Of a stretch of 64,000 bases of DNA, positions 45,116 to 54,538 are shown piece by piece. The stretch comes from Methanobacterium_B sp963703015 (GTDB taxonomy: Archaea; Methanobacteriota; Methanobacteria; Methanobacteriales; Methanobacteriaceae), in assembly GCA_963703015.1 (NCBI GenBank), contig OY969779.1:992001-1056000 (forward strand), given 5' to 3'. Every line of letters begins with the position of its first letter. Position 1 is the stretch's first letter. Position numbers and translations under genes: made by a program. Below the pieces are notes generated by a model. That model ran no database searches, was not told the DNA's origin, and saw only the letters and a program-made list of their open reading frames with translations.

Positions 45116-46345
45116 TTGAGCGAAGTATCATCTAAAGAGCTGTACGAAGTAAAAAGAACCCTTAAAGAGTTAGCAGATAAAAAGGGCAGAGGTACAGAAT
45201 TAGTAACTGTTTATATTCCACCTGAAAAGCAGATAAGTGATGTTGTTAAGCATATGCGTGAAGAACTTAGCCAGAGTGCCAACATCAAAAGTAAACAAAC
45301 CAAGAAAAATGTTCAATCTGCAATCGAAGTCATAATGCAAAGGATGAAACTGTTTCCCAAACCTCCGGAAAAGGGTTTGGTGTTGTTTGTGGGAATGATA
45401 CCTAGAGGAGGTCCTGGAACAGAGAAAATGGAAACATACATGTTCGAACCTCCTGAACCTGTTCAGACCTACATTTACCACTGCGATTCAACATTTTATC
45501 TTAAACCCCTCCAAGAAATCATCGAAGACAAAGATGTCTACGGACTTGCAGTCATAGATCGTAAGGAAGCCACCATTGCCATCCTACGTGGAAAAAGGAT
45601 CGACATTATAAAAAACCTCACCAGTGGTGTCCCAGGAAAGCATAAAGCAGGAGGACAATCCCAGAGAAGGTTTGACAGATTGATAGATCTTGCAGCCCAT
45701 GAATTTTTAAAACGAATAGGAACACATATGAATGAAGCATTTTTAGGTGTTCCAGACCTTAAGGGAGTAATTATTGGTGGTCCAGGCCATACCAAGGAAG
45801 AATTTGTTGAAGGGGACTACTTACATCATGAAATAAAGAACAAACTCATCACCACCGTTGACACATCCTACACTGGAGAATTTGGTATAAGGGAAGTTAT
45901 GGAAAAGTCCATGGATGTTTTGACAGAAATAGATGTTGTCAGAGAGAAAAAGTTAGTTCAAAAATTTCTGGTAGAATTAATTGATGAACATGGACTAGCA
46001 TCTTATGGAGAAGCCGAAGTCCGGAAAAATTTACAGATTGGTGCTGTCGAAGTACTTTTACTTTCAGAAGATCTTAAATCCAAAAGGTTGAACTACGAAT
46101 GCCCAACATGTGGATCAAAAACCGAAAAAACTGTGAAATCTGATGTATCAATTCCTGAAAAAACCTGTTCTAATTGTAATGAAAGAATGAAGGTTGAAGA
46201 AACTACTGACATCATTGATGATTTTGTTGAGCTAGCTGAAGAAGTTGGTTCGGAAGTAGAAATTATTTCAACAGAAACTGAAGAAGGAATGCAGCTTTTC
46301 AGAGCATTTGGTGGTGTTGGAGCCATACTAAGATACAGACTTTAA
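45116..46345 (+). CDS. prf1: Peptide chain release factor aRF1
   Basis: A 409-residue archaeal/eukaryal-type class I release factor that reads all three stop codons and releases the nascent chain. The stop-codon motif NIKS is at residues 56-59 and the catalytic GGQ loop (KAGGQSQRRF) near 179. The C-terminal minidomain carries a four-cysteine zinc element (YECPTCGS...CSNCNE). The TTG start at 45116 is supported by GGAGTGA 6 nt upstream. Confidence 0.96.
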   Translation: MSEVSSKELYEVKRTLKELADKKGRGTELVTVYIPPEKQISDVVKHMREELSQSANIKSKQTKKNVQSAIEVIMQRMKLFPKPPEKGLVLFVGMIPRGGPGTEKMETYMFEPPEPVQTYIYHCDSTFYLKPLQEIIEDKDVYGLAVIDRKEATIAILRGKRIDIIKNLTSGVPGKHKAGGQSQRRFDRLIDLAAHEFLKRIGTHMNEAFLGVPDLKGVIIGGPGHTKEEFVEGDYLHHEIKNKLITTVDTSYTGEFGIREVMEKSMDVLTEIDVVREKKLVQKFLVELIDEHGLASYGEAEVRKNLQIGAVEVLLLSEDLKSKRLNYECPTCGSKTEKTVKSDVSIPEKTCSNCNERMKVEETTDIIDDFVELAEEVGSEVEIISTETEEGMQLFRAFGGVGAILRYRL

Positions 46346-46409
46346 TATTTTTTTTTAAATATTTATTTCTACAGTAGACTAAATTTAATATAAAAAAAAG
46401 TTGGATGTA
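46346..46409. terminator. Bidirectional T-rich/A-rich terminator between convergent genes
   Basis: T9 directly after the aRF1 stop on the plus strand, and an A-run (T-run on the minus strand) just after the gfcR-like stop. Archaeal termination uses such U-tracts. Predicted from composition only. Confidence 0.35.
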
Positions 46410-47012
46410 TCATCCCAACCTACTGACACTTATTAAAGATTCTACAGGCACATTTTCAACTTCAGCAATACCTGCTTTATCAATTAAGACAACCACTGCA
46501 ATCGGAATTGCTCCAAGATCCTTGTAAACCTTGGCTGCTTCCCTGATGGTTCTGCCACTTGTTGTAACATCATCAACAATCACAACTTTTCTGCCATCCA
46601 CAGATGCGAAATTGCTGCTTACAGCACCCTTGGCATCTTCCTCCATCTTTCTGTGTTTTATAGGATGGAAAACAGAAATATCAGCACCGAGAATCTCTGC
46701 CATCATGGTTGCAAATGGAATTCCACTCACAGTGATACCAACAATTACATCAGGTTCCCCGTATTTGAGTGCCATATCTGCCATTGCAGCAGATACATAT
46801 TTCATTCTGACAGAACTTCCACCTAGACTGTTCCAATTAATAGCAAAATCTATTGGTGCCTTTTCAGATTCTCCGCTGGTTTTATTGTCTTTACCCTGCA
46901 AAATTAGCCATCTTGAAGTGTCTTTAGAAACATTCAATTCATCAGCTATTTCTCCTGTTGTAAAACCTCTATTTCTAAGTTCATAAGCCCGTTTTATGAG
47001 TTTTTCATTCAT
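46410..47012 (-). CDS. gfcR: GfcR-like regulator: HTH plus phosphoribosyltransferase domain
   Basis: A 200-residue protein with an N-terminal helix-turn-helix (RNRGFTTGEIADELNVSKD, residues ~10-28) joined to a type I phosphoribosyltransferase domain bearing the PRPP motif VVIVDDVTTSGRTIREA. It was long annotated as an orotate phosphoribosyltransferase-like protein; the halophile relative GfcR is a sugar-metabolism transcription factor. Here it probably senses PRPP or a nucleotide to control transcription. The ATG at 47012 is preferred (AAGGTG 6 nt upstream) over 47033, which would overlap the upstream gene more. It is the last gene of the hemC run. Confidence 0.85.
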   Translation of the reverse strand: MNEKLIKRAYELRNRGFTTGEIADELNVSKDTSRWLILQGKDNKTSGESEKAPIDFAINWNSLGGSSVRMKYVSAAMADMALKYGEPDVIVGITVSGIPFATMMAEILGADISVFHPIKHRKMEEDAKGAVSSNFASVDGRKVVIVDDVTTSGRTIREAAKVYKDLGAIPIAVVVLIDKAGIAEVENVPVESLISVSRLG

Positions 47013-47022
47013 GTTACGCACC

Positions 47023-47976
47023 TTAACATTCATTCATATTTACAACGATCTTTTTTTGTGCAGATTTCATTGCAGCAAGTACAACTTTCAAGGCATGAAT
47101 ACCATCTTCACCTGTTATTTTAGGTTCCTCGTCGTTAACTACACAAGATAAAAATGATTGAAGTTCATCCTTAAGAGGTTCTGTATGGACCACATCAGCC
47201 TTCTGTGCATTTTTCCCATATACTTCGACAGTCTGATCTATGTAATCCATGGAAATAATCCCATCAACCCCAGTGATCTCAAGCTGTCTCTTCTTGTATG
47301 GAGTGAGCCAGTTGGTTTCTAATATACCCACAACACCATTCTCAAATTTCATCATGATCTCTGCATGATCTTCATATTCACATTTTTCGAGTCGACTACC
47401 CATGTTTGCATAAACTCTAGAAGCAGGGCTGTTCAATAAATAAAACATGGTATCTACTTCGTGTATTGCAAGATCTATAGCCACACCCACATCCTTTATT
47501 CTTGGGGGAAATGGACCTACCCTTTTTGCTGAAGCAGAAACAATCTCTCCTATAGCACCATCATTTAGAAGTCTTTTAGCCTCATCTACTGCAGGGTTGA
47601 ATCTTTCTACATGACCTGTTGCCAGTTTAACTCCCGCATCATGTGCAGCATTGACCATGTCCTTTGCTTCATCAAGGGTGAATGCTATAGGTTTTTCTAC
47701 CAAAACATGTTTTCCTTGTTCAATAGCACTCATAACAACATCATAGTGGTAAGTGGTAGGCACACAAACACTTACAACATCTATTTCCGGCATCTTCAGT
47801 ATATTATCATAATCAACAAAACCTACTGTGTTGAATTCCTTTGAAACCTCTGCCAGTGTTCCCCTCATGAGATCTGAAACCGCCATTAAATTAGCATTTT
47901 CAAGTTCAGAATAAACCCTAACATGGTTGTAACCCATTGCTCCGACACCGATTACTCCAACGTTCACCTTATTCAA
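47023..47976 (-). CDS. Gfo/Idh/MocA family NAD(P)-dependent sugar dehydrogenase
   Basis: A 317-residue oxidoreductase with an N-terminal Rossmann fold (GVIGVGAMGYNHVRVY) and the family signature HVLVEKPIAFTLDEA. The catalytic-type His is in the IDLAIHEVDTMFYLL segment of the C-terminal domain. Close methanobacterial relatives are often named UDP-N-acetylglucosamine 3-dehydrogenase, which would fit nucleotide-sugar modification for the surface; substrate not proven. The TTG start at 47976 has GGAGG about 7 nt upstream and overlaps the hemC stop by 4 nt; coupled translation is likely. Confidence 0.85.
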   Translation of the reverse strand: MNKVNVGVIGVGAMGYNHVRVYSELENANLMAVSDLMRGTLAEVSKEFNTVGFVDYDNILKMPEIDVVSVCVPTTYHYDVVMSAIEQGKHVLVEKPIAFTLDEAKDMVNAAHDAGVKLATGHVERFNPAVDEAKRLLNDGAIGEIVSASAKRVGPFPPRIKDVGVAIDLAIHEVDTMFYLLNSPASRVYANMGSRLEKCEYEDHAEIMMKFENGVVGILETNWLTPYKKRQLEITGVDGIISMDYIDQTVEVYGKNAQKADVVHTEPLKDELQSFLSCVVNDEEPKITGEDGIHALKVVLAAMKSAQKKIVVNMNEC

Positions 47977-48845
47977 ATATAATCCTCCATCATAAGTTTT
48001 GCAGCCTTTAAACCCAAATTACTGGCTTTATCTGCAGAACCTTCAACCGTAGCCCTTGAAACTATTTTTCCTTCTTGAGTAAGAAGAACAGCACAAAGTT
48101 TGAGTTTATTCTCATTAATTCTTGCAGAAACACCCAAAGGTGATTGACAACCCACCCCCATTTCAAGAAGTACCCTTTTTTCAGCAGTAACTTCCTGAAA
48201 AGATTTGAGGTGATTTATCTTCTTTAAATCATCCTTAACATCACTATCACTTCTTGCAACAACTGCAATTGCCCCCTGCCCAGCAGCAGGAGTAAAATAT
48301 TCAATTGAAAACCTTTGCTTAATATATTCAGTCAGCCCAAGTCTATTCAAACCAGCTTCGGCCATAATTGTAGCATCATATTCTCCACTGAATACTTTCT
48401 TTATTCTTGTATCTATATTTCCTCTTATTGGTTTTATATTAAATTCTTTGTCATGATGGTTACAGAAAGCTTCCCTTCTGATACTACTGGTACCAACAGT
48501 TGCACCTTTTGGTAGCTCATCCCATCCTAACTTGGAAACTAAAACTTCATTTGGAGACTCCCTTTCAGGCACAGCAACAATTTCAAGGTCGCCTTCAAGT
48601 TCAGTTGGCAGATCCTTCAAACTGTGTACTGCGAAATCTACAGATCCGTCTAATACAGCATCGTCTAATTCACGGGTGAATATCCCTTTAGCATCAATAT
48701 TGTATAACTGTGAATTCTGTATCTTATCCCCAGTAGATTTGATAATTTCAATATCAATTTTCTCATCTGTAACTATGGACAGTTCATTAATTATAGTCTT
48801 GGTTTGATATGTTGCAAGACTGCTTCCACGGGTACCAACCTTCAA
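47973..48845 (-). CDS. hemC: Hydroxymethylbilane synthase (porphobilinogen deaminase)
   Basis: A 290-residue tetrapyrrole-pathway enzyme that polymerises four porphobilinogens. Core motifs: VGTRGSSLATYQT at the N-terminus, DFAVHSLKDLPTEL, RRGN-type PIRGNIDTRIKK, and the cofactor cysteine in LEMGVGCQSPLGVSA. The TTG at 48845 gives the canonical MKVGTRGSS start and has GGAG 8 nt upstream; an ATG at 48854 would add three residues and has a ribosome site too close. It supplies precursors for F430, sirohaem-type cofactors and corrinoids. It is followed by the overlapping Gfo/Idh gene. Confidence 0.94.
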   Translation of the reverse strand: MKVGTRGSSLATYQTKTIINELSIVTDEKIDIEIIKSTGDKIQNSQLYNIDAKGIFTRELDDAVLDGSVDFAVHSLKDLPTELEGDLEIVAVPERESPNEVLVSKLGWDELPKGATVGTSSIRREAFCNHHDKEFNIKPIRGNIDTRIKKVFSGEYDATIMAEAGLNRLGLTEYIKQRFSIEYFTPAAGQGAIAVVARSDSDVKDDLKKINHLKSFQEVTAEKRVLLEMGVGCQSPLGVSARINENKLKLCAVLLTQEGKIVSRATVEGSADKASNLGLKAAKLMMEDYI

Positions 48846-48924
48846 AAAAATCATCTCCAGGTAAGAAATTTCGTCATGATAATATTTTCACATTAAAATT
48901 GATTATAGAACTTAAAATTTCTTA

Positions 48925-48932
48925 GATATAAA
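48925..48932 (-). promoter_or_regulatory. Putative TATA box of the hemC run
   Basis: TTTATATC on the minus strand about 80 nt upstream of the hemC TTG at 48845. No other element in the 207-nt gap is convincing. Confidence 0.35.
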
Positions 48933-49052
48933 TTTAAAGTATGTTCTGTAATATTTTGAACTGTGATCAGGAATAGTTTTTATTAAATCCCCTAATGAAT
49001 GATTCTTGTATATGTTTAATAAATGTTACCATAATCACCAAATAATCAACAA

Positions 49053-50408
49053 TTATCTTTTTTCTAAGTCTGAATAATTAGATCTATAAATAACTAAGAT
49101 GTTATGAGAGTTAGTTTTTGATGCGTAGTTTATTGCATCTTTTAAATTGCTATAATAAATAGAATTTCTTTTCAGTAGATTATTAACATTTTTTCCTAGC
49201 TCATCTACCAATATTAACTTTGTATTATCGTTTATTCTGTTTAATACTTGCGAAACAGAATTTTCATCTATCTCCTCACAAGTTACACCATATCTTCCAC
49301 CGAAAACCACAGTAACATCATCGATATCTTCCATCATCTTGATGGCTTCTTCCACTGCAGTGACATTGAGCCCTGGATTGATTTCCTCAACAATCCTAAC
49401 ACCCTCTGATTCCATTATTGTGGTTCTACCCTTCAATCCTTTGAATTGTGAAAGTCCTATTCTGATTTCTTCTTCTGATATTCCCAACATCAATGATGCA
49501 GAAACTGCTGCAATAACATTGTTTATGTGAATGGGTGCTGGTGCAAATGTGCTGAGTTTAAATGTCCCTTCAATTATGCCACTGCTAATTGTTTTAAAAT
49601 GAGATAGTTGCACATCAAAATCTGTTTTATCGAAGCTATATTTGATATTTGTTGCAGTTAGATCTGGTTGGATTTTTGAATTGTTAAGAATTCCAAATGT
49701 GTTGGTGTTTTCTTTGAATTTGAAGTACTCCGAATCAAATGATTGTTGATCACATGCAACCAGTTTACTCTTAAATATCTGAGACTTGGCCTTACTTGCA
49801 TTGCTTGAGTTAGCAGCTATGGAATAATTCTCTGCAATGTTGGTTAAAACACCTACATCAGCTAATCCAGTCCCTCCAAGGGATGTTTCAAATATGCATA
49901 TCCCAAATTCATAGTTTTCTGCAAGTTTATATGCTTCAATTATACTGGCAGGCGTTATGCTTATGTTTTCTTTGAGTTTTACCCATTTTATTCCATCAAA
50001 AACTTCAACACCTAAGCTACTTAGAACTAATGGATTTTTATGGCTAAGAATCTCCTTTAAAATCCAAACCACACTTGTTTTTCCCTTAACACCCGTTACT
50101 TCAACAACTGGAACAGTTATTTTATGGTTCAAAATAAATTTTACAGCATCATGATGAGTCATGTCAACATGTCTTTGTAAATTACAGTGCACAGGACTAA
50201 CAACTGTTAATTCATCAGGCTCTTTAAAACAATTCCCATCAACAAATTTCAAATTATTAGAAGAATATTTTTCTATGGTGGATTCATCCAGTGTACCATA
50301 AATATCCCATGCATATACCTGGTTTTCAGGGAGTTTGGACAATTCTGAAGCAATTAAAAGTCCTCCATGAGTCATATCAACAACCAAGTAGTCCATGGAC
50401 CTATACAT
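49053..50408 (-). CDS. cfbE: Mur ligase family protein, probable coenzyme F430 synthase CfbE
   Basis: A 451-residue ATP-dependent ligase. The N-terminal domain opens with DYLVVDMTHGGLLIASELS, the central Mur domain has the P-loop VTGVKGKTSVVWIL (about residue 112-125), and the C-terminal domain has the FKGLKGRTTIMESEGVRIVEEINPG segment. This layout best fits CfbE, which makes F430 by cyclising 15,17(3)-seco-F430-17(3)-acid in the last step of the pathway; a pseudomurein Mur ligase is the alternative. Nearby hemC, a precursor-pathway gene, supports CfbE but is not in the same operon. Start at 50408 overlaps the nadK stop; a second ATG at 50396 is possible. P-loop and family are seen, exact function inferred. 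Confidence 0.7.
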   Translation of the reverse strand: MYRSMDYLVVDMTHGGLLIASELSKLPENQVYAWDIYGTLDESTIEKYSSNNLKFVDGNCFKEPDELTVVSPVHCNLQRHVDMTHHDAVKFILNHKITVPVVEVTGVKGKTSVVWILKEILSHKNPLVLSSLGVEVFDGIKWVKLKENISITPASIIEAYKLAENYEFGICIFETSLGGTGLADVGVLTNIAENYSIAANSSNASKAKSQIFKSKLVACDQQSFDSEYFKFKENTNTFGILNNSKIQPDLTATNIKYSFDKTDFDVQLSHFKTISSGIIEGTFKLSTFAPAPIHINNVIAAVSASLMLGISEEEIRIGLSQFKGLKGRTTIMESEGVRIVEEINPGLNVTAVEEAIKMMEDIDDVTVVFGGRYGVTCEEIDENSVSQVLNRINDNTKLILVDELGKNVNNLLKRNSIYYSNLKDAINYASKTNSHNILVIYRSNYSDLEKR

Positions 50409-51231
50409 CCCCTTGGAGTTTTTCCCGAACCCGTTTGTAAAAGTTTTTGGAGAGCCTTACAAAGTAGGCAAAGTTATCTGCTTTCCTGAAAATGAGTTCA
50501 TCCATGTAATCAATTTCTTCGACCAGCTGACCATCTATTACAGCCACTGCCTTCTTACCTTTACGCAAAAATTTAACCTTGATCACACTGTCGTTTGGCA
50601 CGACAAATGGTCTTGCACCAAGTTTGAATGGACAAATTGGCACTATTATAAATGCATCAACCCTTGGATCAACTATTGGTCCGCCTGCAGACATGGAATA
50701 TGCTGTGGAACCACTTGGAGTAGCAACTATCAATCCATCAGCCCGAAGTTCCTCCACAATTTCATCATCCACACTTATCTCTATGTGGAGCATTTTGGCA
50801 GGTTTTTGTGTCATCAATACGACTTCGTTTAAGGCTGTGTGAAGTTGTTTGTTGTGGCATATCTTAAGCTGTGTACGTTTTTCCACAAAGTAATCACCAT
50901 TTAAAACCTGTTCCAATGCAGTTAAAGCATCTTCAGGATCTATTTCAGTTAAAAATCCCACCGCACCCTTGTTGATACCGACCAATGGAATTTTTTTGTG
51001 GTTGATTATTCCCTGCGTTCGAAGTATAGTTCCATCTCCACCAACTGCAACAACCAGATCAACATCCATATCCTCAAGATCTGATGCAATGTCTTCGTAT
51101 TGTTTTAGGTGTGTTGACAACTGAGAATCTATCAAAGTTTCAACATCATTTTCCATGAGAAATTCAACTATTTTTTCAGCCATTTCTACTGCTTCTTCAA
51201 CATCAAAACGGGCCACTACTCCTATTCGCAT
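50401..51231 (-). CDS. nadK: NAD kinase
   Basis: A 276-residue enzyme that makes NADP from NAD. The signature VVAVGGDGTILRTQG (GGDG loop) is at about residue 60-75, with GFLTEID and the NE motif region ALNEVVLMTQKPAKML and TPSGSTAYSMSAGGPIVDP following. It directly abuts the IMPase-type gene (stop and start adjacent), whose end carries its GGGAGG ribosome site. In Methanocaldococcus these two activities are fused in one chain, and here they remain separate but tightly coupled. Confidence 0.93.
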   Translation of the reverse strand: MRIGVVARFDVEEAVEMAEKIVEFLMENDVETLIDSQLSTHLKQYEDIASDLEDMDVDLVVAVGGDGTILRTQGIINHKKIPLVGINKGAVGFLTEIDPEDALTALEQVLNGDYFVEKRTQLKICHNKQLHTALNEVVLMTQKPAKMLHIEISVDDEIVEELRADGLIVATPSGSTAYSMSAGGPIVDPRVDAFIIVPICPFKLGARPFVVPNDSVIKVKFLRKGKKAVAVIDGQLVEEIDYMDELIFRKADNFAYFVRLSKNFYKRVREKLQGDV

Positions 51232-52071
51232 TTAAATTCCTCCCAAAATAGATATTATTTGAGTGTGAAAATTCTTATTGCAAGATGCTATTATGGATGT
51301 TCTCTCAAGAACATTCAAATCATTTATCAAGGGTTTGCATTCTTCATCAGTTACAAGACCATTGGATTCTTCAATTATTAACTTCGCAGCTGCAATATCC
51401 ATGACCCTCATGTTGCCCCGGATATCAAGAAAGGCATCATAGGTCCCATTTGCCACGTAACAAAGTTCAATTGCCACAGACCCTAAAATTCTCATGCTTC
51501 TAACTGTCGCACATAGTTTGTCAATCTTTGACATATCTGCCCTGTAAATATATGCTCCTATTGATGAACCATCCACTTCCAGTCTTGTTGAGGGACTGAT
51601 TTTTTCTTTGTTTAACCATGCTCCAGCACCCTTTATTGCATGGTAAACATCGTTGGTTGCAAAATTTTTAACGAATCCCATTTCAATGTCTGATAATTTC
51701 AAATCAGTATCATGAGCCGAATTTCCATCTGAAATAGCTATTGAAATTCCGTAGGCCGGGATATTTTTCAAGGCATTTCTAGTACCATCAAGGGGGTCAA
51801 CAACAAAAACTGCTTCTGATGTTCCTTCACCTATTTTTAATTCACCTACTTCTTCACTTATTAACGTCACAGTTCTTCCTGTCTTCTTTAATACTTCGAC
51901 AACTTTATCCTCTGCAACGATATCTATAAGTTTAGTTGGTGTACCATCAGCACCCATTTTAACTACTTTACCGGCTTCTTTTTTTCCAACAAGTGGTTTG
52001 ACAGCTTCATGAGCTTCAAACATTATTTCTTCAGAAACTTCACTCCAAAAATTGATATCCTTGGGTTTCAC
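51232..52071 (-). CDS. Inositol monophosphatase family protein (FBPase/IMPase or NADP phosphatase)
   Basis: A 279-residue Li-sensitive phosphatase-family enzyme. Metal-site motifs: SEEVGE (about residue 82-87), VVDPLDGTRNALKNIP and, near the C-terminus, GNMRVMDIAAAKLIIEE in place of the usual WDxAAG-type segment. Archaeal members act as bifunctional fructose-1,6-bisphosphatase/inositol monophosphatase; next to nadK an NADP phosphatase role is also plausible. The start is GTG at 52071 with GTGAT upstream. It lies 14 nt after pdaD and abuts nadK. Confidence 0.88.
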   Translation of the reverse strand: MKPKDINFWSEVSEEIMFEAHEAVKPLVGKKEAGKVVKMGADGTPTKLIDIVAEDKVVEVLKKTGRTVTLISEEVGELKIGEGTSEAVFVVDPLDGTRNALKNIPAYGISIAISDGNSAHDTDLKLSDIEMGFVKNFATNDVYHAIKGAGAWLNKEKISPSTRLEVDGSSIGAYIYRADMSKIDKLCATVRSMRILGSVAIELCYVANGTYDAFLDIRGNMRVMDIAAAKLIIEESNGLVTDEECKPLINDLNVLERTSIIASCNKNFHTQIISILGGI

Positions 52072-52085
52072 TTTTCATCACTACT

Positions 52086-52529
52086 TTAATCAAGGTACAC
52101 AACTGCCGCAACAACTGCTCCTTGTTTTTTTACTATATGACTCTTTCCTTCTATAATTATTTCCTTCAGTTTCATACCCCTCACATCAACCATGTAACGG
52201 GCCATTTCTTCTGCTTCAGACTTCACATCGTCAGGATTTCTGTTTATCCCAGTGTTTTCAACAACACATCCAAATTCATCGGCAATGGCAACTGCCACAA
52301 ATGCAGATATAATATCCCCCTCATTATCCGATGAGACATAGGACAGTACAGAATTTATCATATCCCCTGGTGTTAATTCAGGTACCGGAACGATCTCAGC
52401 ATCCTTGGGAAGTATGCTTGAAACTTTTATTAGATTCACATCACCTATTCCTGCGTTTAGCAATGCATTGTCAAATGTGTTTAATTTTGTTGGGCCTTCA
52501 GCCCTTCCAGAAGTTATTGAAATCCTCAT
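52086..52529 (-). CDS. pdaD: Pyruvoyl-dependent arginine decarboxylase
   Basis: A 147-residue proenzyme that cleaves itself to make a pyruvoyl cofactor and decarboxylates arginine to agmatine. The self-cleavage site KVSSIL is at residues 35-40, between Ser37 and Ser38. The C-terminal half has EEMARYMVDVRGMKLKE, typical of the family. The ATG at 52529 is chosen with AAGTGAT 4 nt upstream; a GTG at 52538 would overlap it. It is first in the pdaD-IMPase-nadK-cfbE run and provides the substrate for the agmatinase at 53657. Confidence 0.94.
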   Translation of the reverse strand: MRISITSGRAEGPTKLNTFDNALLNAGIGDVNLIKVSSILPKDAEIVPVPELTPGDMINSVLSYVSSDNEGDIISAFVAVAIADEFGCVVENTGINRNPDDVKSEAEEMARYMVDVRGMKLKEIIIEGKSHIVKKQGAVVAAVVYLD

Positions 52530-53178
52530 TTGTATCACTTAAATGTATTAATCTAAAAAAAATTCATCCTGAAACATATCTAAAAAGTTCATAATTTTTC
52601 ATTGAATCCGTAACTTTTTCTCACTCTTAATCATGTTGCCATCGTATTTAATGTTGTTGTGATCTTGAAATTCGAATTACTGATCTAATTTCATTATTTT
52701 TAGTTTAGTGATGGGCTTTTGTATAGTTATTACCTAATATCATTTTACACTTGCACAACATGTCTAATTTTTTGTGAGATTAGTAATATTTTTGATAAAC
52801 ACCAAAAATCAATAATCAATTTAAACAAACCAATCACGACTTTGAACACATCCCCCACGTGCCTAGGTTTTTTAAGGATTTCATTGTAGTTTCCACGTAA
52901 CTAATATAGTTCTATGAAACTTTTAAATAATAAATGGTCATGTTTTGATTCAAAATTACATACAATAATACCATCAACCATAACATTAAAAAGAAACTGA
53001 TAAGTTTATCAATAGTATTGATTAAAAAAGTTTACATATCTAAAAATAGATACGATTATGATAGTGTAGATGCTATATTAAATAATCTTAAATTTAAATG
53101 AATTTTGTTGATCTCTTTTAGATTTATAAATATTCAGAATCTATTGTGATTCGTAAAATGGATATTGGAGGAAAAAAT
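52530..53178. other. Long divergent intergenic region (pdaD / aIF5A)
   Basis: About 650 nt, very AT-rich. It must hold promoters for both pdaD (minus) and aIF5A (plus). TATA-like elements are scattered and I cannot pick one. There is no convincing open frame or RNA gene; the small open frame at its left is antisense to pdaD. Confidence 0.4.
53167..53171 (+). promoter_or_regulatory. Shine-Dalgarno deciding the aIF5A start
   Basis: GGAGG 7 nt before the ATG at 53179. It rules out the in-frame start at 53146, which would place this site inside the coding region. Confidence 0.6.
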
Positions 53179-53574
53179 ATGTCAAAGAAGGTAGTGGAAG
53201 TTAAAACCTTAAAAGTTGGTAAATATGTTATAATAAATGATGAAGCATCGAAAATTACAAGTATTTCAACATCATCACCTGGAAAACACGGTGCAGCTAA
53301 GGCAAGAGTTGAAGCAGTTGGAATTTTTGACAATCAGAAAAGAACATTTGTAAAACCTGTGGATGCTAAATGTGATGTTCCAATGATTGACAAAAATTTA
53401 GGCCAAGTACTAGCAATAATGGGCAACGATGTGCAGTTAATGGACATGGAAACCTACGAAACCTTTGAAATAGAGATCCCTGAAGAACTAAAGGGCAAAA
53501 TTAACGAAGGTGCTGAAGTAGATTACATAGTTGCAATGGGCAACAAAAAGGTAATGAGGATTAAAAGCGGATAA
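53179..53574 (+). CDS. Translation initiation factor aIF5A
   Basis: A 131-residue elongation/termination factor of the eIF5A family, which helps ribosomes through difficult peptide bonds. The modification lysine is Lys36 in the loop SSPGKHGAAK, where archaea attach deoxyhypusine or hypusine. The N-terminal SH3-like domain and C-terminal OB domain (GNDVQLMDMETYETFEIEIP) are complete. It sits between pdaD and agmatinase; the neighbours make the polyamine precursors used for this modification. Confidence 0.95.
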   Translation: MSKKVVEVKTLKVGKYVIINDEASKITSISTSSPGKHGAAKARVEAVGIFDNQKRTFVKPVDAKCDVPMIDKNLGQVLAIMGNDVQLMDMETYETFEIEIPEELKGKINEGAEVDYIVAMGNKKVMRIKSG

Positions 53575-53656
53575 AATTGGATTATGGTTTATCCATATCC
53601 AACAACTTTAATTTTATGAACTTATTTTTAATTCTAAATTATAATGGGTCGATCAA

Positions 53657-54538
53657 ATGTTTTTACACACAGAAAATGTTCTAAAATTTGCATTTTCAAA
53701 TGAAACAACAAGTGATCCATATGAAACATCTGACTCTGTGAAGTTTGGTATTTTAGGAGTCCCCTTTGATGGCACTACCAGCTACTTACCTGGTGCCAGA
53801 TTTGGCCCTAGAACTGTTAGGGAAGCATCTTACAACTTTGAAGCCTACAACTTTCAGTTGAAAAAAACTGTTCCAATGGGAGTACTGGATCTTGGAGATG
53901 TTGAAGTTGTGCATGGAAACTTCAAAAAAACTTGTTCCAAACTAAAATCAACCATTGATGATGTTTTAACCCAGAAAATTATCCCAGTTACCATTGGTGG
54001 AGATCACAGCATAAGTTACTGTATAATCAATGCAATCACTCAATCTTTAGGCGAAAATAAACTCACTGTAGTTCATTTTGATGCCCATATGGATCTTCGT
54101 GAAGAGTATGAGGGTGAAAAATACTCACATGCAACTGTGATGAGAAGAATACTTGATCTAAATCCACAACAACTTATTCAGATAGGGGTAAGATCAGCGG
54201 CCGAAGAAGAGGCAAACCTTTCAGATGAAAGATTAACTAGTTTTAGTTCCCATCATGTGTTTGAAGATATTGAAAAGATTTTGAAGTGTTTAAAAAACAT
54301 TTCAGGCCCAATATACATTAGTTTCGATGTTGATGTTCTTGACCCAGCATATGCACCTTCAACTGGAACTCCATCTCCGTGTGGATTAAATCCCATACAG
54401 ATAGAAAAGCTAATGCTTAGTCTTGAATCGAAGGAATTGGTTGGAATGGACCTTGTGGAGGTTGCATCCAAAGAAATTGGCGACTCAACTGCCATGAATG
54501 CTGCTAAAATTATTCTTGATTTTTTATGCATGCACTGA
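53657..54538 (+). CDS. speB: Agmatinase
   Basis: A 293-residue Mn-dependent ureohydrolase that splits agmatine into putrescine and urea. The metal-site motifs are all present: VTIGGDHSISYCI, VVHFDAHMDLREEYEG, ISFDVDVLDPAYAPSTGTP. The start at 53657 has only a weak ribosome site (GGGTCGATCAA). It follows aIF5A by 82 nt in the same direction and uses the product of PdaD. Confidence 0.94.
   Translation: MFLHTENVLKFAFSNETTSDPYETSDSVKFGILGVPFDGTTSYLPGARFGPRTVREASYNFEAYNFQLKKTVPMGVLDLGDVEVVHGNFKKTCSKLKSTIDDVLTQKIIPVTIGGDHSISYCIINAITQSLGENKLTVVHFDAHMDLREEYEGEKYSHATVMRRILDLNPQQLIQIGVRSAAEEEANLSDERLTSFSSHHVFEDIEKILKCLKNISGPIYISFDVDVLDPAYAPSTGTPSPCGLNPIQIEKLMLSLESKELVGMDLVEVASKEIGDSTAMNAAKIILDFLCMH

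Noticed and set aside
52530..53178. Riboswitch or non-coding RNA in the pdaD/aIF5A gap
   Set aside because: No stable GC-rich stem or known aptamer pattern seen; the region is nearly all A/T.
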